From NCBI GenBank assembly GCA_013112715.1, contig JABFGB010000014.1:92702-137936 (forward strand): DNA of 45,235 nt. Direction: 5' to 3'. A program made the translations under genes and the position numbers. Origin of the DNA: Chloroflexota bacterium (GTDB taxonomy: Bacteria > Chloroflexota > Anaerolineae > Aggregatilineales > J027). The notes beneath the pieces are model-generated. The model saw only the letters and a program-made list of their open reading frames with translations. It did no database searches and was not told the origin of the DNA. Numbering within the stretch: position 1 is the first letter of the stretch; each line of letters begins with the position of its first letter. Below, one piece after another: positions 31,884 to 40,045 of the stretch.

Positions 31884-34517
31884 ATGACCGAAAAACTGAC
31901 CAAGAATTTCAATTTTCAGGAGGCGGAGAGCCGCCTGTATGACTGGTGGTGGCAGTCGGGCTATTTTAAGCCCGAAGTCGCCCCCAAAGATGCCGAGCCG
32001 TATGTTATCAGTATGCCGCCGCCGAACGTGACCGGGGCACTGCATAACGGCCATGCTATGTTTGTTAGCCTTGAGGACATGATGATTCGCCATGCCCGTA
32101 TGAAGGGCCGCGCCGCGCTGTGGGTTCCGGGAGCCGACCACGCGGGAATTGCCACACAGTTGCAGGTCGAAAAGATGCTACGGGATGAAGGCAAAAGTCG
32201 TGAAGAAGTGGGCCGCGAAGAATTCCTGTACCGCACATGGGAATGGAAAGAAAAGTACGGCGGCGAGATTCAAAATCAACTGCGTAAACTCGGCGCATCG
32301 TGTGATTGGGATCGTGACCGCTTTACACTGGATGATGGCTTATCCATTGCCGTGCGTGAAGCCTTTGTTCGCCTATGGGAACAGGGCCTGATTTACAAGG
32401 GTACACGCCTGATTAACTGGTCACCGGGATTGAAAACGGCGGTCAGCGACTTGGAAGTGGAGGATAAAGAAATCGAGGGCAAACTCTATTTCTTTAAATA
32501 CCCCGTCGAAGGTGGGGAATTTATCCCGGTGGCGACGACCCGCCCCGAAACCATCTTGGGTGATACGGCGGTGTGTGTCCATCCCGAAGACGAACGCTAT
32601 CAACGGTTTATTGGCAAGCTGGCCTATGTACCAATGCTGAATCGTACCATTCCAGTCATCGCCGATGAATACGTCACCCGTGAATTTGGTACAGGAGCAC
32701 TAAAGGTGACGCCGGGCCACGACTTCAACGACTATGAACTCGGCCAGAAGCATGGGTTGGAGATTATCAGTATCCTCAACCGTGACGCCAGTCTAAACGA
32801 AAACGCTGGCCCCTATGCCGGGTTGGATCGTTTTGTGGCGCGGGAGAAGCTGTGGAAAGATATGGAAGCGGCGGGGTTGACGATTGAAACCAAGCCCTAT
32901 TCCATGATCGTGCCCGTCAGTCAGCGGGGTGGGGAGATCATTGAGCCGATGATCTCTGAGCAATGGTTTGTCAAGATTCAGCCGCTGGCCGACAAAGCAA
33001 TTGCAGCCGTGCGTGATGGTCGCATCAAGATCGTGCCGGAGCATTTCGAGAAGGTCTATTTCCACTGGCTGGAAAACATCCAAGACTGGTGTGTCAGCCG
33101 TCAATTGTGGTGGGGACACCGCATCCCGGCATGGACACACCGCGAAACAGGCGAAATCCGCGTGACCCGCGATGGCCCACCGGATGCCTCTGGCAAGTGG
33201 GAACAGGACGAGGATGTGTTGGATACGTGGTTCAGCAGTGGCTTGTGGCCGTTTAGTACACTCGGCTGGCCCAACAACACACCTGATTTGCAGCGGTTTT
33301 ACCCGACCCATATGATGGAAACGGGCTATGACATCCTGTTTTTCTGGGTGGCCCGTATGATTATGATGGGGCTGTGGTTCACCGACCAAGCACCGTTTGA
33401 GACGGTCTATCTGCATGGCCTTGTGCGTGATGAGCAGGGGCGCAAGATGAGCAAGACGACAGGGAATGTGATTGACCCGTTGGAAACCGTGCAGGAATTT
33501 GGGGCGGACGCCTTGCGGTTCACTCTGCTGACAGGCGGCTCTCCCGGTAGCGACATGAATTTGGCTATGAGCCGTATCGAACACAGCCGCAATTTCGGTA
33601 ACAAGCTGTGGCAGATTGCCCGGTTTATTCTGAGCAATCTTGAAGACGATCAGCCGCTAGATTTGCCCAAGCCCGCCGCGTTGGATTTGCCAAGTCGGTG
33701 GATTCTCAGCCGCTTGACCAACTTGATTCAGAATGTGGATCGGTTATTCGAGGGTCATAACTACGGCGAGGCCGGACGCCAAATTCTTAGTTTTGTGTGG
33801 GATGAATTTGCCGACTGGTATGTCGAAATCAGCAAGGCCGCGCTCTATGGGGGTGATTTGGAAGCCAAAGCCAGCACCCGTGCGACACTGCTGTATGTGT
33901 TGGATACGTGCCTACGTCTGTTGCATCCGTATATGCCTTTTATCACGGAGGAAATCTGGCAGGCCATTCCGCACAAGGGCAAGGCGTTGATTATCGCACA
34001 GTGGCCCATCGCCCGTTCGGAATATGCTGACAGCGCCGCCGAAAACGTCTTGGCGACCATCCAAGAACTGGTGATTGGTATCCGCAACACGCGCCAACAA
34101 TATGAAGTGGACCCAGCCAAACGGATTGGGGCGGTGATTGCCCCCGGCTCGATGCGGCAGGTGTTGGAAAATCACAGCTATGTCTTTGGGCGACTCTGCA
34201 ATGTCCATGATGTCACGATTGCTAACGATGGCGCACCCGCACCGGAAAACGCTGCTACGATAGTGGCCGCCGATGTGACGATTTATCTGCCGCTGGTAGG
34301 CATGATTGATCTTGAAAAAGAACGTCAGCGCCTAGAGGATGAACTGGCAAATCTGCTTAAGCAAATTGAACGTTCGCAGGGGACGCTGGGCAATGAGAAT
34401 TTTGTCAGCCGTGCCAAACCCGAAGTGGTGCAGCGCGAACGGGATAAATTGGCAGACCTGTTGGCAAGCCAGGAACGGGTGCAGTCGCGGTTGGATACAC
34501 TGAAGAGTATGGCGTAG
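31884..34517 (+). CDS. valS: Valyl-tRNA synthetase
   Basis: 877 residues, full-length class I synthetase. The HIGH motif is in PPPNVTGALHNGHAM (LHNGH, 53-57) and KMSKT at 521-525 in GRKMSKTTGNVIDP. The editing domain carries VATTRPETILGDTAV and EFGTGALKVTPGHDFNDYELG. The zinc-free catalytic insert has NIQDWCVSRQLWWGHRIPAW, and the tRNA-binding region DEFADWYVEISKAALYG. The C-terminal coiled coil (LEKERQRLEDELANLLKQIER ... RERDKLADLLASQERVQSRL) fits bacterial ValRS. GAGGGA lies 10 bases before the ATG. It is the third gene of the T-box operon and ends at a strong terminator. Confidence 0.98.
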   Translation: MTEKLTKNFNFQEAESRLYDWWWQSGYFKPEVAPKDAEPYVISMPPPNVTGALHNGHAMFVSLEDMMIRHARMKGRAALWVPGADHAGIATQLQVEKMLRDEGKSREEVGREEFLYRTWEWKEKYGGEIQNQLRKLGASCDWDRDRFTLDDGLSIAVREAFVRLWEQGLIYKGTRLINWSPGLKTAVSDLEVEDKEIEGKLYFFKYPVEGGEFIPVATTRPETILGDTAVCVHPEDERYQRFIGKLAYVPMLNRTIPVIADEYVTREFGTGALKVTPGHDFNDYELGQKHGLEIISILNRDASLNENAGPYAGLDRFVAREKLWKDMEAAGLTIETKPYSMIVPVSQRGGEIIEPMISEQWFVKIQPLADKAIAAVRDGRIKIVPEHFEKVYFHWLENIQDWCVSRQLWWGHRIPAWTHRETGEIRVTRDGPPDASGKWEQDEDVLDTWFSSGLWPFSTLGWPNNTPDLQRFYPTHMMETGYDILFFWVARMIMMGLWFTDQAPFETVYLHGLVRDEQGRKMSKTTGNVIDPLETVQEFGADALRFTLLTGGSPGSDMNLAMSRIEHSRNFGNKLWQIARFILSNLEDDQPLDLPKPAALDLPSRWILSRLTNLIQNVDRLFEGHNYGEAGRQILSFVWDEFADWYVEISKAALYGGDLEAKASTRATLLYVLDTCLRLLHPYMPFITEEIWQAIPHKGKALIIAQWPIARSEYADSAAENVLATIQELVIGIRNTRQQYEVDPAKRIGAVIAPGSMRQVLENHSYVFGRLCNVHDVTIANDGAPAPENAATIVAADVTIYLPLVGMIDLEKERQRLEDELANLLKQIERSQGTLGNENFVSRAKPEVVQRERDKLADLLASQERVQSRLDTLKSMA

Positions 34518-34544
34518 GGGTGCGATTCAAATCCGAGTTTGAGA

Positions 34545-34574
34545 GGGGCGGTTCAAGGCGAACCGTCCCTTTTT
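34545..34574 (+). terminator. Intrinsic terminator of valS operon
   Basis: A perfect 10-bp stem GGGGCGGTTC/GAACCGTCCC (one G-T pair) with a 5-base loop, then TTTTT. Its T-run overlaps the stop codon of the convergent small gene. Confidence 0.95.
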
Positions 34575-34815
34575 AGACTGCGCCTTCGTTCCCGTTCTTC
34601 GATGCAAAAAAGATGGTGCGTCCTGCGCGATGAGCTGCCTCTTTGACGTTTGGGTCAGTGGCGGATTTGTAAACAGCCTCCAATGCGGGGAGGGCGCGTT
34701 CGGCCTTCGCACCAAATTTAAGCAATTCTTCAATAGTTCTTAACAAAACTTCAGCCTGTCTGTCTTTTAGGCGTGAGATGTGAAAATCTATCATTTTATC
34801 TTCAGAGCTTGCCAC
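34573..34815 (-). CDS. Small HEAT-like helical protein
   Basis: 80 residues from a GTG at 34815 (AGGA about 9 bases upstream); an ATG seven codons in is an alternative. Two or three helical repeats are visible, with HEAT-like spacing (LLRTIEELLKFGAKAERALPALEAVYKSATDPNVKEAAHRAGRTI), as in short armadillo-type proteins that mediate contacts. No membrane segment. It stands alone, convergent with valS. Unknown function; likely real given the repeat-like pattern. Confidence 0.6.
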   Translation of the reverse strand: MASSEDKMIDFHISRLKDRQAEVLLRTIEELLKFGAKAERALPALEAVYKSATDPNVKEAAHRAGRTIFFASKNGNEGAV

Positions 34816-35037
34816 AATTCACCGTCCTGTGGAAATGCTTTGAACCCACTATTTGGAAATGGTTTCGTTTACACTATTGACAAGTATAGCAGGATTTTTT
34901 GGAGAGTCGCTATAATCTAGGTTTGAATTTGTGGATATTTTCATAATTTCTCAATTCAATTGACTAACGCTATTAGACTATTTCGGGCATGATGTTGGTA
35001 GCGCAACACAATCTACAGACCTGTGAGGAAGGGTGGG

Positions 35038-36003
35038 ATGATTCAGCAAGCAGTGATTTTGGCGGCAGGGCGCGGTTCACGGCTTCAGACACTTTCCAAA
35101 GATGTTAGCAAAGCCATGCTGCCCGTTTTGGGAAAACCGATCATGGTGCGGGTCATGGATCGGTGCTTGGAGGCTGGCATTAAGCGATTTGTCGTGGTGA
35201 TTGGGGAGCAAGAAGGTGGTTTGGCTTCCTACCTCAGCCATTCGTGGTATCCGCATACCGAAGTCAAATATGTGCTGCAGATCAATCCCACTGGTTCGGC
35301 AGATGCGTTGGCGCTGGCTGGTAAACAAATTGAAGGCGATTTTTTGGTGCTCGCGGGGGATACTCTGCCTTTGCCCGATCATATCCCCGCCCTCATCAAG
35401 CGATTTAACGACACTAAAGCGGATATGGTCATCAGTGTGACCACTGCGCCCACCGCTGAAATTCAACAATCCGCCGAAGCAATCCTTGACGGGGATTGGG
35501 TGACGCATATGGTCGAAAAACCTGAAACCCCCACCGGAAATCAATTGGCGTTTATGGTGTATGCCGCTAAGAAAGAATTTTTGAATCACCTCTCCAAAGT
35601 GACTTTTTCCAGCCGAGGCGAAAAAGAACTGGTCAGCGGTATTCAGCACTTGATAGAGTCGGGTGGCAAGGTGGCTTATCAATCTGCTCCTCAGCGTTAC
35701 CATTTTATGAAGGATACCGACCTCTACAAGATCAGTCGCGCCTATTTGGACGAAGGCCGCGACGCCCATATTTTGAGTGAACTGCCCGGTTCGGTGACGA
35801 TTATCCCGCCTATACGGATTGACCCCGGTGTCGTGGTCGGGCAAAAGGCCAAAATCGGCCCCTATGTCTATCTGGAAAGCGGTAGTTCGGTAGGTGAGGG
35901 TGCAACGGTTGTGGAATCACTGGTGCTACGGAATTCGGTCATTCCAAAGGGTGAGGTATGTAAGCGGCAAATTATCAGTCGCACGAATCGGATTACCATT
36001 TAA
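35038..36003 (+). CDS. Sugar-1-phosphate nucleotidyltransferase with short beta-helix tail
   Basis: 321 residues from the ATG at 35038, chosen because AGGAAGG sits 5 bases before it. An NTP-transferase fold of the RmlA/GlmU type: the loop VILAAGRGSRLQTLSKDVSKAMLPVLGKPI holds the NTP, followed by GSADALALAG, LVLAGDTLP (metal Asp) and MVEKPETP. The C-terminal left-handed beta-helix hexapeptides (IDPGVVVGQKAKIGPYVYLESGSSVGEGATV) are about three coils long. It activates a sugar phosphate for glycan synthesis. The sugar is unknown. The gene has a gap of only 2 bases to the ATP-grasp gene. Confidence 0.9.
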   Translation: MIQQAVILAAGRGSRLQTLSKDVSKAMLPVLGKPIMVRVMDRCLEAGIKRFVVVIGEQEGGLASYLSHSWYPHTEVKYVLQINPTGSADALALAGKQIEGDFLVLAGDTLPLPDHIPALIKRFNDTKADMVISVTTAPTAEIQQSAEAILDGDWVTHMVEKPETPTGNQLAFMVYAAKKEFLNHLSKVTFSSRGEKELVSGIQHLIESGGKVAYQSAPQRYHFMKDTDLYKISRAYLDEGRDAHILSELPGSVTIIPPIRIDPGVVVGQKAKIGPYVYLESGSSVGEGATVVESLVLRNSVIPKGEVCKRQIISRTNRITI

Positions 36004-36005
36004 CA

Positions 36006-36797
36006 ATGCCGATTCTGCTGCTTTCATCGCGTTATACACCCGATTCGCAGGCCCTATGGCGAGCCGCATTGGATTTTGGCTGGTCGGTGAAACGGTTGCA
36101 TGGGCACCGTGTACCCGATGAATGGACTGCTGAATCTGAAAATATTGTCCTCTATGGTGAAGGATTATTTGTCAGTATTGTCGCCCAACAATTGGATATA
36201 GCTCTATTGGAAATACCTTCTGATTGGCTGCCGAATCTGCCTGTTGAATACCGTCAGCGTGATGTGCGATTGATAACTTTGAAAGAAGCCCGTACTTTAC
36301 AAGAACCTGCGTTTATTAAACCAGCTAATGAAAAATCATTTGATGCAGCGATTTACGCAACAGGGGCAGAACTCCCATCCGCGCAATATTTTGATGATGC
36401 CATCCCTACATTGGTATCGGAAGTGGTGGAATGGGAAATCGAATTTCGCGGTTTTATAAGTCAACGGAATTTGGTGACCTATGCTCCATATTTGCGAAAT
36501 GGAGAACTACTTAAAGACGCGAATGGGCAATGGATTACAAACGTCCCGGAGCAAGATGAGGCGCTAGAATTTTTTGAACACGTCCTTGCGGATAAGCGGG
36601 TGACATTGCCGCCCGGTATTGTCTTGGATGTTGGTAAAATTCATAGCAAAGGGTGGGCGGTCATTGAAGCAAATCCGGCTTGGGGATCGGGAATATATGG
36701 CAATGACCCTGCCCAAGTATTAGGTGTTTTGCAGCAGGCTTGTGTAAAAAATGGGCTACTACCACTGGAATTTGAGCAATGGGTAACTCAACGCTGA
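36006..36797 (+). CDS. ATP-grasp protein of the R2K (CDC123-like) clade
   Basis: 263 residues. The ATP-grasp core is visible: FIKPANEKSF (Lys105, Lys110), SEVVEWEIEFRGF (Ser138-Glu139, Arg148), LDVGKI (Asp208) and WAVIEANPAWGSGIYG (Glu221, Asn223 as Mg ligands). These lysine/arginine positions and the closing EANPAWGSG loop are those of the divergent R2K clade, which is predicted to ligate amino or carboxyl groups on proteins or peptides. The start follows the upstream stop by 2 bases, so expression is coupled to the nucleotidyltransferase. The coding sequence reads slightly more AT-rich than its neighbours, which may mean recent acquisition. The substrate is unknown. Confidence 0.85.
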   Translation: MPILLLSSRYTPDSQALWRAALDFGWSVKRLHGHRVPDEWTAESENIVLYGEGLFVSIVAQQLDIALLEIPSDWLPNLPVEYRQRDVRLITLKEARTLQEPAFIKPANEKSFDAAIYATGAELPSAQYFDDAIPTLVSEVVEWEIEFRGFISQRNLVTYAPYLRNGELLKDANGQWITNVPEQDEALEFFEHVLADKRVTLPPGIVLDVGKIHSKGWAVIEANPAWGSGIYGNDPAQVLGVLQQACVKNGLLPLEFEQWVTQR

Positions 36798-36813
36798 TGA
36801 CAAGGAGAATTGT

Positions 36814-37407
36814 ATGAATCGAGAACAGGCATGGAATATCGTTACGGAATTTGTGCAGTCGGAGAGCCTACGCAACCACATGCGCTCAGTCGAAGCGGCC
36901 ATGCGAGCCTATGCTGAGAAATTTGGCGAAGACGTGGAGTCATGGGGGGTAGTGGGTCTACTGCACGATTTTGATTGGGAGATTCACCCTGATTTGGAAC
37001 GGCATCCGATTGCGGGAGCGCCGATTTTGCGTGAACGGGGCGTGCCGGAAGATATTATCCAGTCTATTTTAAGCCATGCCGATGAGTTGAAGATTCCGCG
37101 TGTGAGCCTGCGCGACAAGACCCTGTATGCGGTGGATGAATTGACCGGGTTGATTACGGCGGCGGCATTGGTGCGGCCCTCGAAAGACATTCGAGATGTG
37201 GAAGTGAGTTCGATCAAGAAAAAATGGAAAGATCGTGCTTTTGCAGCCGGAGTCAACCGCGAGGACGTTGAGCATGGCGCGGCTGATTTGGGCGTAGATT
37301 TGTGGGGTGAGCATGTGCCGACTGTCCTCAAAGCGATGCAGGCGATTGCGGGAGACTTGGGTTTGGATGGACGCCTAGCCCAACCACTCGAACCAGCGAA
37401 CTCATAA
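36814..37407 (+). CDS. HD-domain phosphohydrolase
   Basis: 197 residues, an HD/HDIG metal-dependent phosphohydrolase. Metal ligands are visible: His22 in LRNHMRSVE, His51-Asp52 in GLLHDFDWE, His64 in ERHPIAG, His88 in SHADEL and Asp107 in AVDELTG. A standalone HD of this size usually hydrolyses nucleotides or phosphate esters; RelA-type or RNA-linked roles cannot be excluded. AAGGAG lies 6 bases before the ATG. It is 16 bases past the ATP-grasp gene and so in the same operon. Confidence 0.93.
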   Translation: MNREQAWNIVTEFVQSESLRNHMRSVEAAMRAYAEKFGEDVESWGVVGLLHDFDWEIHPDLERHPIAGAPILRERGVPEDIIQSILSHADELKIPRVSLRDKTLYAVDELTGLITAAALVRPSKDIRDVEVSSIKKKWKDRAFAAGVNREDVEHGAADLGVDLWGEHVPTVLKAMQAIAGDLGLDGRLAQPLEPANS

Positions 37408-37477
37408 TTCGCCAAGTCGGTAGAAATGGGTAAAATCGGGGAGTATTCATTTTTGAACTTATCTAAAGACTGTCGCT

Positions 37478-38428
37478 ATGCACCTACGTCAACAATATGA
37501 TGCCCACCGCGAGTCGTTGAAGTCGGTATTGGGAGCGCCGCCAGACGAGGCCCCCCTCATTCCGCAAACGCTACAAGTCGAGATTTTGGACGGCTATCGG
37601 CGGGAAAAGGTTCGCTATCAGGTTACAACCAACCAATGGGCATATGCCTATGTTTTGATTCCGCAGGGGACACCACCCTTTCCGGCGGTAATTTGCCATC
37701 ATCGGCATAACCGTGACTGGGCCATTGGCAAGAGTGAAATTGTTGGTATCAAAGGTGATCCAAACGAGGCCATTGGCGTTGAATTGGTCAAACGCGGCTA
37801 TGCGATTCTGGCGCCAGATGCAATTGCCTTTGAGGAGCGATGCCCCAAAGAAATTGATCATCATGACGCGCTGGCAGCCTATGAAAATAATTTCCGTGAA
37901 TTAGCGGTACGACTGTTACGCGGTGAGACACTGTTGAAAAAAGTGATCTGGGATGCGACACGCAGTATTGATTATCTGATGACCCGTGAGGAAGTGGATA
38001 AAAAACGGGTCGGGTATATGGGGCATGGCTATGGGGCGAAAATGGCTATGTGGACAGCCGCGATGGATGAACGGATTGCGGTTGGGGTGGCACATGGCAG
38101 TGTTGGAAGTATGCACCGTGCCCTCAAAATGGGCCATATGGTGCAGTTTGAATTTGCCGTGCCACGTTTGCTGCAAGTGGCGGATTATGATCGGATTTTG
38201 ACATTGATCGCCCCACGTCCGTTTTTGCTTTCCGCCAGCAAAGATGACCCTGACAGCACCGACGTGGTGGAGGTATTTGAAAAAGCAGAACGGGCTTATG
38301 CGCGAATGGGGGCCAGCAGTCGTTTGACTTTGTATCACTACAATCCCCGCGACGGAGACGGTTGGTTTACACTGCAATCGCGGCACCGGGCGTATGATTG
38401 GCTGGATAATTGGCTAAAGCCGTACTAA
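37478..38428 (+). CDS. Alpha/beta-hydrolase-fold protein lacking nucleophile and histidine (probable pseudoenzyme)
   Basis: 316 residues of the dienelactone hydrolase/acetyl-xylan-esterase-like fold. No signal peptide. Landmarks: PAVICHHRHNRD (oxyanion strand), RGYAILAPDAIAFEERC, an Asp-containing loop LIAPRPFLLSASKDDPDS and a C-terminal DWLDNWLKPY helix. The nucleophile elbow, normally GHSxGG, reads MGHGYGAK, so Gly184 replaces Ser. The segment that in relatives carries the catalytic His (GHxFP-like) reads RDGDGWF (291-297), with no His. Both changes suggest loss of catalysis. The next gene upstream is the HD hydrolase, 70 bases away; there is no clear ribosome site. Its role is unknown. Confidence 0.85.
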   Translation: MHLRQQYDAHRESLKSVLGAPPDEAPLIPQTLQVEILDGYRREKVRYQVTTNQWAYAYVLIPQGTPPFPAVICHHRHNRDWAIGKSEIVGIKGDPNEAIGVELVKRGYAILAPDAIAFEERCPKEIDHHDALAAYENNFRELAVRLLRGETLLKKVIWDATRSIDYLMTREEVDKKRVGYMGHGYGAKMAMWTAAMDERIAVGVAHGSVGSMHRALKMGHMVQFEFAVPRLLQVADYDRILTLIAPRPFLLSASKDDPDSTDVVEVFEKAERAYARMGASSRLTLYHYNPRDGDGWFTLQSRHRAYDWLDNWLKPY

Positions 38429-38516
38429 GCCGAATGCTTGATGGTTAGGGCATCTCAGATAAGCATCTATTTACCCACGTTCATGTAATGTTCACCTGAC
38501 GACGGCGGAACAGCCA

Positions 38517-38546
38517 TTGTATTGGGTTTTGTCGGACTGCTATAAT
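38517..38546 (+). promoter_or_regulatory. Sigma-70-like promoter of LysM gene
   Basis: The -35 TTGTAT (38517-38522), 18-base spacer, and a perfect -10 TATAAT (38541-38546). It predicts a leader of about 30 bases before the ATG at 38584. Confidence 0.65.
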
Positions 38547-38583
38547 CCCCGCCTTGATTAACCTTGAAACTGATTGAACACGC

Positions 38584-39972
38584 ATGGCAAGCACACGAAA
38601 TAGTCAACGCTGCCCAAACTGTGGGGCGAATAATCCCGGTAATGTGGCGGAGTGCCTCATTTGTGGGACGCTGTTGTCTTCCCGCAAGGCGGCTACGCCA
38701 GCCTCTGCCCCTGAAGGTAAAAAGGTCAACTTCAAAGTGGCCTATAATCCGGATGAGGGTGAAGATGATTTGATGGTGCGGGGGATATGGAACTCCCCGA
38801 TAGCGACAATTATTGGCTTGCTGCTGTGCCTATTGGCGACGGGTGGGGCGATTGTGGCGGGGGTGATGTTTATCCCTGATGATGAAAAAAACGAAACACC
38901 CCGCGCTGAGGTGTTGGCCTCCGGCACGATATTTACTAGGACACCCGAAAACTCTCCAACGCCCGCGCCTACCGCCTTACCGACGAACACACGTCCCGCG
39001 CCGCCGCTTTTGCCGACGATTACCGTGACCGCATCGAATACACCAGAGCCGACGCCCTGTACCAAAATTGCGGCAGCCGGGGATACGCTGTACGGATTGG
39101 CGCAGGAATGTGGACACCGCCATTTTGCGATTGTGCAAGTGATTTTGACGCTAAATCCCCAAGTTGAATGCGAGAATTGTTTGGCGCAGGGGGATTCAGT
39201 GGTCATTCCGTGGCCGACCCCCACCGCTGACCCGAACGCTGATACGGGGGCGCTGCCTGCCGGAGGGGGCGATAATTCAACCGGGGATGTGTTGACGGTG
39301 GCACAGAATGGCAGCGGCGAAACAACAGCCAATGAATTTGGCACACCTGATGCACTGGCGACCTTGTTTGTTGAACCGACGCTGCGTCCGGGCTTGGCTT
39401 GGCATACTATTCAACAGGACGAGACACTGTATACAATTATCAGTATTTACAATGCCGACGCCAAAGTGATTGCCGACTTGAACCCCGAAATTGAGTTTTT
39501 GCAGTGCGATTATGGGGAAAAATTTGGTGGGCCAAACTGCTCGGTGTTTTTCTCGATAGGGCAGCGGATTCGTGTGCCTGTGCCGCCGCCAACCGCTACC
39601 TTATCGCCAACACCGTCGGGCAGTGAAACCCCAACACCAACCATTACACCAACGTTTAATGCGCCGCAGCCCTATCAGCCGCTTGAAGATGCCACCTTTG
39701 ATGGTGATAGTTTGGTGACACTGCGCTGGACGGCGACGGGCACACTGGGCATCAATGAAAATTACCTTATCACGGTGACAAACCTTGATACCGATGACAT
39801 ATTTCGTGCCCGCACCCGTGACCAATTTCTGATTTTGCCAGAGGATTGGAAACCGAGCGGGAGCAAGGCCCAAGATTTTGAATGGATGGTTGAGATTGCT
39901 GTTCTCGATGGCGACCAAATCGTTTCTACTCGCCAACCCACTGCGCCACGTCATTTCTCGTGGGGTGGGTGA
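38584..39972 (+). CDS. Membrane protein: zinc ribbon, one TM helix, P/T linkers and LysM-like domains
   Basis: 462 residues. The N-terminal cytosolic zinc ribbon has Cys10, Cys13, Cys24 and Cys27 (CPNCGANN, CLICGT). A TM helix is at about 72-97, then a P/T-rich stalk. LysM-like domain 1 is about 160-210 (AAAGDTLYGLAQECGHRH...QGDSVVIPWP), with extra cysteines; domain 2 is about 275-330 (QQDETLYTIISIYNADAKVIADLNPEI). The C-terminal domain is FnIII-like (VTLRWTATGTLGINENYLITVTN). The zinc ribbon in the cytosol and glycan-binding outside suggest a tethered sensor or anchor. It has weak ribosome-site sequence. Shares layout with the next gene, so likely paralogs. Confidence 0.85.
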   Translation: MASTRNSQRCPNCGANNPGNVAECLICGTLLSSRKAATPASAPEGKKVNFKVAYNPDEGEDDLMVRGIWNSPIATIIGLLLCLLATGGAIVAGVMFIPDDEKNETPRAEVLASGTIFTRTPENSPTPAPTALPTNTRPAPPLLPTITVTASNTPEPTPCTKIAAAGDTLYGLAQECGHRHFAIVQVILTLNPQVECENCLAQGDSVVIPWPTPTADPNADTGALPAGGGDNSTGDVLTVAQNGSGETTANEFGTPDALATLFVEPTLRPGLAWHTIQQDETLYTIISIYNADAKVIADLNPEIEFLQCDYGEKFGGPNCSVFFSIGQRIRVPVPPPTATLSPTPSGSETPTPTITPTFNAPQPYQPLEDATFDGDSLVTLRWTATGTLGINENYLITVTNLDTDDIFRARTRDQFLILPEDWKPSGSKAQDFEWMVEIAVLDGDQIVSTRQPTAPRHFSWGG

Positions 39973-40045
39973 GGCAAGACTGATGTTAGTTATATGACAC
40001 TTAAGGCAGAGCAACCCCTATATGGTTTCTGCTAAAAGGATGCTT

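Noticed and set aside
34905..34920. TATAAT near 34910 as a promoter for the nucleotidyltransferase
   Set aside because: No -35 at 16-18 bases; the TTGACA upstream is about 28 bases away. Left unassigned.
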